From: Bacteroidales bacterium
GTDB taxonomy: Bacteria; Bacteroidota; Bacteroidia; Bacteroidales; Muribaculaceae
Length of the DNA: 64,000 nucleotides
Reading direction: 5' to 3'
Assembly: GCA_003150235.1 (NCBI GenBank)
Contig: QAMW01000041.1
Coordinates: 48,832 to 112,831, forward strand
Part shown: piece after piece, positions 50,071 to 57,964 of the stretch
Position numbering within the stretch: position 1 is the first letter of the stretch
How the letters are laid out: each line of letters begins with the position of its first letter
Notes under the pieces: model-generated
What the model saw: only the letters and a program-made list of their open reading frames with translations
What the model was told of the DNA's origin: nothing
Database searches by the model: none
Translations under genes and position numbers: made by a program

Positions 50071-51900
50071 ATGAAAGAATTTTTTAAGATTATCAGGCGT
50101 TTTGTGCCGCCATATAAGGTCAATCTGGCGCTTAATATCTTCTTCAACATACTTGCCGCATTCCTTACCCTGTTTTCGTTTGCGGTGATAATTCCAATCC
50201 TGGAGATGCTCTTCGGCATAAAAGAAGCCAACTATGCTTTCATGCCCGTCGGAAGCGCATCGCTTAAGGATGTGGCTGTCAATAATTTCTACTACTACAC
50301 TCAGTTGATGATTCAGGACTGGGGTCCCTCAGGAGCGCTTGCCGCCCTGTCGGGGCTGCTGGTGGTGATGACCGCGCTGAAGACCGGCACCACCTTCCTC
50401 AGCTCCTATTTTATCATCCCTATGCGTTCGGGCATCGTGCGTGACATACGCAACTACATGTACGACAAGATACTGCAGCTGCCTATATCGTTTTTCACCG
50501 AAGCTCACAAAGGCGACGTGATGGCGCGCATGACGGGTGACGTCGCGGAGATTGAAAACTCCATAATGTCATCGCTCGACATGTTTTTCAAAAATCCCAT
50601 CATGATTATCGTGTGTCTCACGATGATGATTATAATATCATGGCAGCTTACACTGTTTGTGCTGATTCTGCTGCCGCTTGCAGGACTCGTGATGGGTCGC
50701 ATCGGTAAACGGCTGAAACGCCAGTCACTTGAAGGACAGAACCAATGGGGAGTGCTGATGTCAAACATCGAGGAGACACTCAGCGGACTCCGTATAATCA
50801 AGGCTTTCAATGCAGAAGACAAAGTGCGCTACCGTTTCCATCGCGAAAACCAGACATTTTACCGCATAAGCAACCGCATAGCGCGACGTCAGTCGCTCGC
50901 TCACCCGATGAGCGAATTTCTCGGCACATTGACCATCGCCATCGTGCTATGGTTCGGCGGCTCGCTGATATTGACCGGTATATCATCAATCAACGCCGCG
51001 TCGTTTATCTACTACATGGTGATTTTCTACAGCATCATAAATCCGGCGAAAGAACTATCAAAAGCCGTATATGCCATCCAGAAAGGACTCGCTTCCATGG
51101 AGCGTGTCGACAGGATACTCGGTGCGAAAAACCCGATAAGCGACCCGTACAAGCCGGCAGAAGTGAAATCTTTGAGAGGAGAAATCGACTACAAGGATGT
51201 AAGCTTCTCTTACAATAATAATGTGCCGGTGCTTAAAGACGTGTCGCTGCATGTCCCGGCAGGCGCCACCGTGGCGATAGTCGGGCAAAGCGGCTCCGGA
51301 AAATCCACGCTTGCCGACCTGTTGCCGCGATTCTACGACATCTCCGAGGGAGAAATCACCATCGACGGCATCAACATCAAGGACTTGCGCGTAAAAGATC
51401 TGCGCTCGTTCATGGGCAATGTCAACCAGGAGGCGATACTCTTCAATGACTCGTTTTACAACAACATCACCTTCGGTGTCAACGAAGCCACTATGGAGCA
51501 GGTAATCGAAGCTGCGAAAATAGCCAACGCCCACGACTTCATCATGGCGTCGGAAGATGGCTATGACACTAATATCGGCGACCGGGGCTGCCGTCTATCC
51601 GGCGGTCAGCGCCAGCGTCTCTCGATAGCCCGTGCCATACTGAAAAATCCGCCGATACTCATACTCGACGAGGCCACCTCGGCGCTCGACAGCGAAAACG
51701 AAAAGGTTGTGCAGACTGCACTGGACCGCCTCATGAAAGGGCGCACGACAATAGTCATTGCCCACCGTCTATCCACCATCAAGAATGCCGACATGATATG
51801 CGTCATGCACGAAGGTCACATCGTGGAAGCGGGCACTCACGACGAGCTGCTGAAAAACAACGGTTATTACAAGCGTCTCGTAGACATGCAGAAATTTTAA
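50071..51900 (+). CDS. MsbA-like ABC exporter (fused transmembrane and ATPase domains)
   Basis: 609 residues from the ATG at 50071. An in-frame GTG 24 bp upstream is rejected because a TACCTTTG -7 box (50059-50066) lies between, which also makes the mRNA nearly leaderless. Six membrane helices occupy about residues 15-330. The ATPase domain has Walker A VGQSGSGKSTL (about 410-420), the signature RLSGGQRQRLS, Walker B ILILDEATSALD and the AHRLSTI switch. This half-transporter arrangement homodimerises and flips lipids such as lipid A precursor, or exports drugs. It is followed after 39 bp by rpiB, probably on the same transcript. Confidence 0.92.
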   Translation: MKEFFKIIRRFVPPYKVNLALNIFFNILAAFLTLFSFAVIIPILEMLFGIKEANYAFMPVGSASLKDVAVNNFYYYTQLMIQDWGPSGALAALSGLLVVMTALKTGTTFLSSYFIIPMRSGIVRDIRNYMYDKILQLPISFFTEAHKGDVMARMTGDVAEIENSIMSSLDMFFKNPIMIIVCLTMMIIISWQLTLFVLILLPLAGLVMGRIGKRLKRQSLEGQNQWGVLMSNIEETLSGLRIIKAFNAEDKVRYRFHRENQTFYRISNRIARRQSLAHPMSEFLGTLTIAIVLWFGGSLILTGISSINAASFIYYMVIFYSIINPAKELSKAVYAIQKGLASMERVDRILGAKNPISDPYKPAEVKSLRGEIDYKDVSFSYNNNVPVLKDVSLHVPAGATVAIVGQSGSGKSTLADLLPRFYDISEGEITIDGINIKDLRVKDLRSFMGNVNQEAILFNDSFYNNITFGVNEATMEQVIEAAKIANAHDFIMASEDGYDTNIGDRGCRLSGGQRQRLSIARAILKNPPILILDEATSALDSENEKVVQTALDRLMKGRTTIVIAHRLSTIKNADMICVMHEGHIVEAGTHDELLKNNGYYKRLVDMQKF

Positions 51901-51939
51901 TATCACATCAACATAACCACACAATAACTTAAACTAATC

Positions 51940-52392
51940 ATGTCAATTATTCAACCCGGAAAGAAGCTCGCCATCTGCAGCGATCACGCGGGGTATGAGC
52001 TTAAAAGTATCGTCGAGGGCTATCTGCTCTCGCAAGGAATCGAGTCAGAGGATTTTGGATGTTACAGCGAGGAAAGCTGCGATTACGCCGACTTTGCCCA
52101 CCCATGTGCGCTCGCTATTGAGGAAGGCAGGGATTACCCCGGTATCGGCATCTGCGGCAGCGGCAACGGTATCAGCATGACCCTTAACAAACATCAGGGC
52201 ATACGCGCCGCTATATGCTGGACCGTCGAGCTTGCACGTCTTGCCCGCGCCCACAACGATGCCAATGTGCTCGTGTTGCCCGCACGTTTCATCGAGCCGA
52301 CACTCGCTCTCGCCATCGTCGACACCTTCCTCAACACCCCCTTTGACGGCGGACGCCACGAGCGCCGCATCGCCAAAATGCCCGTAAAATAA
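51940..52392 (+). CDS. rpiB: Ribose 5-phosphate isomerase B
   Basis: 150 residues of the RpiB/LacA/LacB family, which interconverts ribose 5-phosphate and ribulose 5-phosphate in the pentose phosphate pathway. The conserved blocks are CSDHAGYELK, SCDYADFAHPCA, the anion-hole ICGSGNGISMTLNK, AHNDANVLVLPAR and the C-terminal PFDGGRHERRI. A terminator follows. Confidence 0.95.
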   Translation: MSIIQPGKKLAICSDHAGYELKSIVEGYLLSQGIESEDFGCYSEESCDYADFAHPCALAIEEGRDYPGIGICGSGNGISMTLNKHQGIRAAICWTVELARLARAHNDANVLVLPARFIEPTLALAIVDTFLNTPFDGGRHERRIAKMPVK

Positions 52393-52413
52393 TCCCCAAA
52401 TCTCCCCCAATAA

Positions 52414-52450
52414 AAAAGAGGATTTGTTTCGGCATATCCTCTTTTGTTAT
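52414..52450 (+). terminator. Terminator of rpiB
   Basis: AAAAGAGGAT (52414-52423) pairs with ATCCTCTTTT (52436-52445), followed by GTTATAT. Confidence 0.85.
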
Positions 52451-52514
52451 ATAGCAATGGCACGAACTTTTAAAATCTATTCCCATTGCTTGCCAGTTTA
52501 TTGCATGTCTTTGA

Positions 52515-52544
52515 TTGTGGTCCCATATTTTATTTGTAGATTTG
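52515..52544 (+). promoter_or_regulatory. Promoter of the GIY-YIG/ExoIII-like operon
   Basis: TTG at 52515-52517 and TAGATTTG at 52537-52544 are 19 bp apart. The -7 box is part of the 22-bp direct repeat that recurs at 54551-54572. Confidence 0.65.
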
Positions 52545-52549
52545 CGCTT
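52528..52549 (+). repeat. 22-bp direct repeat, left copy
   Basis: TTTT-A-TTTGTAGATTTGCG-C-TT matches 54551-54572 at 20 of 22 positions, including an identical 14-mer TTTGTAGATTTGCG. The two copies bracket the AT-rich GIY-YIG/ExoIII-like gene pair. The core GTAGATTTGC also fits the GTANNTTTGC target reported for CTnDOT-type elements, which coincides with the promoter -7 motif. Confidence 0.75.
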
Positions 52550-52623
52550 AGCATCCAAATATCGTAATCGGCAAACAAGGCTGATGAAATAAAATTGCAC
52601 AACACATAAAAGATACATTAAGA

Positions 52624-53262
52624 ATGGCAAAAGATAATCAAATGGGCATAGTTTATGTCCTTTCAAACCGAGCAATGCCGGGTCTCGTAAAAATAGGCAT
52701 GACTACCCGTCATGAGCTTGATGCTCGCCTCAAAGAACTTTACACGACCGGCGTACCAGTGCCGTTTGATGTTGAGTATGCTTGTGAGGTAAAGGCTTGC
52801 AACTGTGCCAAACTGGAGAAAGCCCTTCACACGGCATTCGAGCCGAACCGCTTAAATGTCAACCGTGAGTTTTTCCAGATAAAAAAAGAACAGGCGATTG
52901 CCATTCTTGAAATCTTCAATGAGAAAGACGTAACTACTGAAGTCAGCGATGAAATGAACAACGACCTCAATGCTGACGATATAGCCTCCAAAAACAAGGC
53001 AACGAAACACCGTCCACCTCTTAATTTCAGCCAAATGGGCATACCTATGGGAAGCACCCTGACCTATAATGCTGACACATCTGTTTCTGTTACTGTGATT
53101 GGCGATAAAAAAGTTGAGTATCTCGGAGAAGAAACATCTCTGACTGCCGTGACAACCAAACTCTTGAACTCCAAATATGGAGTTCAACCGACGCCTCGCT
53201 GGAGCTTCAACGGCACAAACCTACAAGAAATCTACGACGCTACCTATCCCATTGAAGAATAA
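52624..53262 (+). CDS. GIY-YIG nuclease-family protein (T5orf172-like) with an extra C-terminal domain
   Basis: 212 residues. The N-terminal GIY-YIG fold of the T5orf172/MUG113 type has VYVLSN (10-15), LVKIGMT (21-27), the following Arg35, TTGVPVPF (41-48), Glu65, His69 and NREFF (80-84), so its nuclease residues look intact. A charged linker (about 95-130) leads to a C-terminal domain (about 131-208: RPPLNFSQMGIPMGSTLTYN, SLTAVTTKLLNSKYGVQPTP, RWSFNGTNLQEIYDATY), seen on other nuclease or restriction-linked proteins and possibly DNA-contacting. It is markedly more AT-rich than its neighbours. Its TAA overlaps the next ATG by one base. Confidence 0.85.
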   Translation: MAKDNQMGIVYVLSNRAMPGLVKIGMTTRHELDARLKELYTTGVPVPFDVEYACEVKACNCAKLEKALHTAFEPNRLNVNREFFQIKKEQAIAILEIFNEKDVTTEVSDEMNNDLNADDIASKNKATKHRPPLNFSQMGIPMGSTLTYNADTSVSVTVIGDKKVEYLGEETSLTAVTTKLLNSKYGVQPTPRWSFNGTNLQEIYDATYPIEE

Positions 53263-54461
53263 TGTATAATATGGAATGTGACATACATAATTTAGGAGTG
53301 TATGAGCTGATGCAAATTCTGCATGAGCTTCATAAGTTAGGCTACCAGAAACTCCGTTGGATGTCATATATGTCGCCCAATGGCTTCTCCTTGCGCTGTC
53401 ATATCACAACGCAAGACCACATTTGCGCCAATATGGATATTGTCTTTTGCGGAGACCCCAATGAGATATGGTGTACTTCTGCGGAAGCGATGACTACCGG
53501 TGAAGATATAAGCCAATCGGTAAAAGCATTTATTGAGGAGAATCCTCGGCTCCTTGAAATCGGGAAAGGCAATGACCCCGAATATGTGGAGTGGTTTAAC
53601 AAGCTTTTGTCTTTGGTTGCTAAAGGTCAGACCCCAGTATTCTACGGGGAATATTGGTCATTGCCTACGGGTCGTATTCAAGTAGGACAATATACAATGC
53701 CCACACCTCCTACAACAATGCGTTTGATAAGCTGGAATATTGACGGAATCAGAGCTCATTTTGAGGCTTTGAAGAAACTTATTACGGAATACTCTCCGGA
53801 AATCATATGTCTCCAAAAGGTCAAGGATATTAAGGATTCACCGGAATTTGAGATTGAGGGCTACAAACGAGAGTGTTCCTCATCGTCTTATGCCGGAGTT
53901 GCCACTTATGTAAAAGACTGCATACCCTGCTCATTTGATAAGCTCAAAAGCATGGAGCTATCTGGGCATCTGCTGAGAACGGAAGTTTTTTATCCCGCGT
54001 TCACTCTTTACAATATCTACACTCCATATTCTAACCCTAATGTTGAAGGGGCGATTGAGCATCGTAAGAAATTTGATGAGAGCCTGAAACGGATAATTTG
54101 CACTACACCCGACCGTCAGATTATCTGTGGCGACATGAACATCGTTGCCACTGATAGCGATTGTTGGGATGGAAAACATCAACGAAATCAAGCCAACTTT
54201 CACGATTGGGAGCGCCATAATTTCGAGGAATTACTAAAGTTGGGACATCTGATTGATACTTATCGGGTCCTCAATCCATTCTCCAAAGAGTTTTCCTACT
54301 TCTTTAGAAATAATCCTACCGCCCGAGCCAATAATCAAGGGCATAGGATAGATTATTTCCTTGCGAGCCGCAGTTTTGAACCGCAGATTACCAAATCCGA
54401 GATTATAAAGGATTGTACTGTATCTACAAACAATCCAATCCTTCTTGAATTAAAATATTAG
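53262..54461 (+). CDS. Unknown N-terminal domain fused to an ExoIII-like (EEP) domain with lost catalytic residues
   Basis: 399 residues; the start overlaps the GIY-YIG stop codon (TAATG), so translation is coupled. Residues 1-150 form an unrecognised domain (VYELMQILHELHKLGYQKLR, NGFSLRCHITTQDHICANMD). Residues 153-399 match exonuclease III/AP endonuclease: LISWNIDGIRAH, ICLQKVKD, YNIYTPYSN, IICGDMNIVATDSD, ARANNQGHRIDYFLAS, VSTNNPILLEL. The metal-binding Glu of the LQETK motif is Lys186, and the catalytic SDHxP end is S388-T-N-N-P392, so Asp and His are Thr and Asn. Asp291/Asn293 and Asp364 remain. It is probably catalytically dead and DNA-binding, or altered in activity. Confidence 0.85.
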   Translation: MYNMECDIHNLGVYELMQILHELHKLGYQKLRWMSYMSPNGFSLRCHITTQDHICANMDIVFCGDPNEIWCTSAEAMTTGEDISQSVKAFIEENPRLLEIGKGNDPEYVEWFNKLLSLVAKGQTPVFYGEYWSLPTGRIQVGQYTMPTPPTTMRLISWNIDGIRAHFEALKKLITEYSPEIICLQKVKDIKDSPEFEIEGYKRECSSSSYAGVATYVKDCIPCSFDKLKSMELSGHLLRTEVFYPAFTLYNIYTPYSNPNVEGAIEHRKKFDESLKRIICTTPDRQIICGDMNIVATDSDCWDGKHQRNQANFHDWERHNFEELLKLGHLIDTYRVLNPFSKEFSYFFRNNPTARANNQGHRIDYFLASRSFEPQITKSEIIKDCTVSTNNPILLELKY

Positions 54462-54536
54462 ATTCGGATTTAGCCCCATGGTAATGTCTATCCGGAAAAG
54501 TCATATATCATTCCAATTTTTTTGGTTGGGATTTGA

Positions 54537-54567
54537 TTGCGGTTGTGCGTTTTTGTTTGTAGATTTG
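54537..54567 (+). promoter_or_regulatory. Promoter of the four-helix-bundle gene
   Basis: TTG at 54537-54539 and TAGATTTG at 54560-54567 are 20 bp apart. The box lies inside the right 22-bp direct repeat. Confidence 0.65.
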
Positions 54568-54572
54568 CGTTT
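54551..54572 (+). repeat. 22-bp direct repeat, right copy
   Basis: TTTT-G-TTTGTAGATTTGCG-T-TT, 20 of 22 identical to 52528-52549. It lies 90 bp after the ExoIII-like gene. Confidence 0.75.
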
Positions 54573-54584
54573 TTCGAGATAGGT

Positions 54585-55340
54585 ATGGGAGTTAATATTC
54601 AGTTTTCGCAATCGTATCATTGGCTGAATTCGTGGATTTTAGCTAATGTAATTCAGCTTGCCACCCAGGATTTTTGTGAGCGGTTCATTGATTGCCGCAT
54701 GGACCCGGGGCGGCGTCTATATGACCAGATGGTGATGGCGGCAAGATGCGGTGTGGCTAATATCGCCGAGGGTTCGGCGCGACATTCAACGTCGGTAGAA
54801 ACAGAAATGCGGCTGCTTGATGTGGCAAGAGCAAGTTTTGACGAGCTGCAGGGTGATCTTTTTAATTTTCTTTTGCGCAAGAAGGCTGAAATATGGGCGA
54901 TAGGCAACCCTAATCGCGAAGCAATCTGGCAAATGAGACTCGACACGCCGCAGTATTCCAACAGCTATCTGCATGACGCCGCTAAGCATATCCTTGTCCA
55001 GAAAAGCAAATTTGACCGCTGGCTGGAGAATGACAGCCCTGAAGTGGCGGCTAATGCATTGTTGTTGCTGTGTTTCAGGGAGAACAGGATGCTTCAATCT
55101 CAGATTCAAGGGCAGCTTGAAAGCTTCCGGCAGACCGGCGGCTTTACAGAGAATATGACGGCGGAGCGCCTTGAAGCCCGCAAGACACAGGCAGCCAAGA
55201 GCGGGGCTCCTTCATGTCCGAAATGCGGCAAGCCCATGCTGAAGAGGATGCAGAAGAAGGGGCAGCAACAGGGCAGGGAATTCTGGGGCTGCAGCGATTA
55301 CCCGAACTGCAACGGCATCCTCCCGATTAGCTGGGATTAA
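54585..55340 (+). CDS. Four-helix-bundle protein with C-terminal zinc ribbon
   Basis: 251 residues from the ATG at 54585; earlier in-frame ATG codons would overlap the promoter. Residues about 10-150 belong to the S23/four-helix-bundle suffix family: LNSWILANVIQLATQDFCER, MVMAARCGVANIAEGSARHS, EMRLLDVARASFDELQGDLF. Residues about 213-246 are a topoisomerase-type C4 zinc ribbon: CPKCGKPMLKRM...REFWGCSDYPNCNGILPI. These proteins are common in Bacteroidetes; the zinc ribbon suggests nucleic-acid binding. Function not established. The stop codon lies inside a 10-bp repeat array. Confidence 0.88.
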   Translation: MGVNIQFSQSYHWLNSWILANVIQLATQDFCERFIDCRMDPGRRLYDQMVMAARCGVANIAEGSARHSTSVETEMRLLDVARASFDELQGDLFNFLLRKKAEIWAIGNPNREAIWQMRLDTPQYSNSYLHDAAKHILVQKSKFDRWLENDSPEVAANALLLLCFRENRMLQSQIQGQLESFRQTGGFTENMTAERLEARKTQAAKSGAPSCPKCGKPMLKRMQKKGQQQGREFWGCSDYPNCNGILPISWD

Positions 55341-55380
55341 TCGCGATTACTTCCGATTAATCCTGAATAACCCCGATTAT
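55321..55380 (+). repeat. Six 10-bp units spanning the stop codon of the four-helix-bundle gene
   Basis: Successive ten-base blocks TCCCGATTAG, CTGGGATTAA, TCGCGATTAC, TTCCGATTAA, TCCTGAATAA and CCCCGATTAT all end in GATTAN or a close variant. The array begins in the coding region and runs up to the gldE promoter. Confidence 0.75.
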
Positions 55381-55411
55381 TTGGTTATTTGGACTATTTC
55401 TTATAAATTTG
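55380..55411 (+). promoter_or_regulatory. gldE promoter
   Basis: TTTG at 55380-55383 and TAAATTTG at 55404-55411 are 20 bp apart, a full consensus match. Confidence 0.8.
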
Positions 55412-55440
55412 CGGTGGTCTTCGTTGACCTCCGCATTTTT
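55411..55440 (+). terminator. Terminator-like hairpin overlapping the gldE promoter
   Basis: GCGGTGGTC (55411-55419) pairs with GACCTCCGC (55426-55434) and is followed by ATTTTT. It starts inside the gldE -7 box, so it can end the upstream transcript but would be only partly present in gldE mRNA. Confidence 0.65.
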
Positions 55441-55470
55441 GCGGTTATTGTTTAACTAATCTACTTACAA

Positions 55471-56823
55471 TTGGATATCGACCCGTTGCCAGCCACGCCC
55501 GATTGCATGGGCATAATTCTGGCTATTGAACATCTTGTCACCGTAAACGCCCCCGATGCGGGCAGTATCGTCGCATTAATATTTGCCGCCATTGCCCTCA
55601 TTATATCGGGCTTTGTATCGGGAAGTGAAATCGCATACTTCTCTCTGACACCGCAGCAACTTGAAGAAATCGAGGATTCACCCAAAAGCGCGACAATAAA
55701 CGGATTTCTCGCCGTCCCCGAACGTCTGCTTGCCACCATCCTCATCGCCAACAATCTCGTCAACGTCACGATAGTCATATTGTGTTCGTTTGCGTTCAGC
55801 CGCATCTTCGAATTTCACAGCGAACTGTTGAGTTTTATCTTCCAGAGTGTGCTGCTGACATTCCTTATACTCCTTTTCGGTGAAATATTGCCGAAACTCT
55901 ACGCCAACACTTACACGGTAAAGTGGGCGAAAATGGCTACCGGTGGAATCGGGCTGGCGCTTAAACTGTTTTCGCCGCTATCGTCTATGCTCGTGAAAAG
56001 CTCCACGCTTGTAAACCGAGTCGTGACCAAAAAGACCGAAAATATCTCGGTCGACGACCTCTCGCAGGCTCTTGAGATAACCGATGTAAAGGCATCGGAT
56101 GAAAAAGAGATGCTTGAGGGCATCCTTGAGTTCGGCGACACAACTGCATCGGAAATCATGACCCCGCGCATCGACATGACCGACATCAACATCAAGTCGA
56201 CTTTTGCGGAAGTGATGGAAATCGTACTTTCAAGCGGCTTCTCACGCCTGCCGGTCTACGAGGATACCGACGACAATATCAAGGGAGTGCTTTACAGCCG
56301 TGACCTCCTGCCTTACATCGGCAAAACCGATGACGACTTCGAATGGCAAAAGCTGGTGCGCGAACCCTACTTCGTACCGGAATCACGCATGATCGATGAC
56401 CTGCTCGAAGACTTCCGCCGCCGACGCATCCACATGGCTATCGTGGTCGATGAATATGGCGGCACACAGGGTCTCGTAACCCTTGAGGATGTGCTTGAGG
56501 AAATCGTGGGCGACATCAACGACGAATACGATGAAGAGGAAGTCACCTACAAGCGTCTGCCCGACGACACATACGTGTTTGACGGCAAGACACTGCTCAC
56601 CGACTTTTTCCGTGTCACCGGTCTCAACGAGGAAGACTACAGCGATGTGACAGAAGATTGCGACACCCTCGCCGGAATGTTGCTTGCCATCAAGGGCGAT
56701 TTCCCGAAATCCAAAGAGTCAATCGTCTACGGCAGATGCCGCTTCCTGATACTCACCATCGAGCGTCACCGCATAGCCAGCGTGCGCGTCAAGGTGATGA
56801 GCGAGGAAGAAGTAGAGAAATAA
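55471..56823 (+). CDS. gldE: Gliding motility-associated protein GldE (CNNM/CBS/CorC_HlyC)
   Basis: 450 residues if the TTG at 55471 is used (MDIDPLPATPDC); an ATG at 55507 is the alternative. Four membrane helices form a DUF21/CNNM domain (ALIFAAIALIISGFVSGSEI, ATILIANNLVNVTIVILCSF, LLTFLILLFGEILPKLYANT). A CBS pair (SEIMTPRIDMTDINIKSTFA, RRRIHMAIVVDEYGGTQGLV) and a CorC_HlyC C-terminal domain (LPDDTYVFDGKTLLTDFFRV) follow. GldE supports GldD in Bacteroidetes envelope and type IX-linked functions; CNNM proteins are also metal-ion transporters. gldD follows after 14 bp, which supports the assignment. Confidence 0.9.
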   Translation: MDIDPLPATPDCMGIILAIEHLVTVNAPDAGSIVALIFAAIALIISGFVSGSEIAYFSLTPQQLEEIEDSPKSATINGFLAVPERLLATILIANNLVNVTIVILCSFAFSRIFEFHSELLSFIFQSVLLTFLILLFGEILPKLYANTYTVKWAKMATGGIGLALKLFSPLSSMLVKSSTLVNRVVTKKTENISVDDLSQALEITDVKASDEKEMLEGILEFGDTTASEIMTPRIDMTDINIKSTFAEVMEIVLSSGFSRLPVYEDTDDNIKGVLYSRDLLPYIGKTDDDFEWQKLVREPYFVPESRMIDDLLEDFRRRRIHMAIVVDEYGGTQGLVTLEDVLEEIVGDINDEYDEEEVTYKRLPDDTYVFDGKTLLTDFFRVTGLNEEDYSDVTEDCDTLAGMLLAIKGDFPKSKESIVYGRCRFLILTIERHRIASVRVKVMSEEEVEK

Positions 56824-56837
56824 ACGCGCACCGACCC

Positions 56838-57422
56838 ATGACCGCCATGCGTCTGTCAATCATATCATCGGCAATAATTCTCACTCTTTGCATGACCGGA
56901 TGCAGGAAGAACACTGACACCCCCGTGCCTCGCCCTGTAGCATATCCGCGCGTTGAGGTTTACCCCGCAATCTACGATACTGTCACAGTTCATGACATTA
57001 TGCTGCCGGTCAATAAAGGAGCGGTAATTGCCATCGACACAAAAAATGATTCTAACGCCTGGATAAACGTAACTTATCCGCGATACCACGCCACACTCCG
57101 CTATACCGCATCGCGTCACAGTCGTGGAGGCGTGACGGAGGCAACCGACAACCGCCTCACGAGAATGTCGCTCAACGCCGGAGGCAACACCACAGAAATA
57201 CTCGAACTGCAAAACCCTGCCGGGATTGCCTCGACAATCTTTGTGACACCCGGAGCCACGGTCACCCCCGTACAGATATTGTCGACCGACAGCACCCGCT
57301 TCGTCATTTCCGGTGTGCTGGAGATAAATTCCCAGTCGGCTGCCCGTGAAGAAATCGCTCCGGTGGTCGCTGCGGTAAAAGAGGACTTATTATTCACGGC
57401 AAAACATATTTCCACCCGATGA
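56838..57422 (+). CDS. gldD: Gliding motility lipoprotein GldD
   Basis: 194 residues from the ATG at 56838 (a second ATG lies three codons on). The lipoprotein signal ends IILTLCMTGC. The conserved GldD blocks are RPVAYPRVEVYP, NAWINVTYPRYHATLRYTAS, and the repeated TSIFVTPGATVTP-like C-terminal half with STDSTRFVISGVLEI. GldD is needed for gliding and secretion in Flavobacteria; in gut Bacteroidales it accompanies the T9SS. Its stop overlaps the next start (ATGA). Confidence 0.9.
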   Translation: MTAMRLSIISSAIILTLCMTGCRKNTDTPVPRPVAYPRVEVYPAIYDTVTVHDIMLPVNKGAVIAIDTKNDSNAWINVTYPRYHATLRYTASRHSRGGVTEATDNRLTRMSLNAGGNTTEILELQNPAGIASTIFVTPGATVTPVQILSTDSTRFVISGVLEINSQSAAREEIAPVVAAVKEDLLFTAKHISTR

Positions 57423-57964
57423 TTGAGACGCTCAACCTTGCAGGCATAGAGATATATCTCACCCGTTTCACGCCGGGAGAGACCGGGCGCGGACAGATGG
57501 AGGCGCAGAAAAGTGCCGTAAGCCGCCTTCTGACCGCGATTGCGGGGGAAAAGCATCAACTATGTCATCACGATGACGGCTCGCCTTATATCGAAGGATT
57601 CGGGCGTGAAATATCCATCTCACATTGCAAAGGCTATGCCGCGATAGGCATAGGCGGCTCTGTACGGATAGGCATCGACATTGAAACACCACGCGCCACC
57701 CTGCGGAGGGTGACGCGCAAATTTCTTTCGGAGGAGGAGCGGCAACGCTTCACCGATGATGACGCGCTCCTCACGGCGTGGACAATGAAAGAGGCACTAT
57801 ACAAGGCGGTCGGTATAGCCGGAATAGACTTTGCCAACGGAGTCAGGCTGCCTCAAGCCGGAAGTCAACTGACGGAAATTGCGGGCACTGTCTACCGCGT
57901 CGAGTCGACAGCCATCGACAATGCGCGCCTCACCGCCGCCGTCCCTGCCGATATTATTCCTTGA
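57419..57964 (+). CDS. 4'-phosphopantetheinyl transferase superfamily protein
   Basis: 181 residues. The Sfp/AcpS-type motifs are ISISHCKGYAAIGIG, the Mg-binding GIDIE (about 82-86), KFLSEEERQRF and WTMKEALYKAVG (about 122-133). It transfers the phosphopantetheine arm of CoA to acyl or peptidyl carrier proteins. It is translationally coupled to gldD (4-base overlap), a conserved neighbour pair in Bacteroidales. Its 3' end overlaps the convergent upp gene by 11 bases. Confidence 0.9.
   Translation: MIETLNLAGIEIYLTRFTPGETGRGQMEAQKSAVSRLLTAIAGEKHQLCHHDDGSPYIEGFGREISISHCKGYAAIGIGGSVRIGIDIETPRATLRRVTRKFLSEEERQRFTDDDALLTAWTMKEALYKAVGIAGIDFANGVRLPQAGSQLTEIAGTVYRVESTAIDNARLTAAVPADIIP

Noticed and set aside
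52528..54572. A complete integrative element between the direct repeats
   Set aside because: No recombinase, mobilisation or replication gene lies inside, and the repeat core equals a common promoter motif, so only a passive cassette is proposed.
56658..56837. A 60-residue N-terminal extension of GldD
   Set aside because: It overlaps gldE in another frame and lacks a signal; the ATG at 56838 starts the lipoprotein signal peptide.
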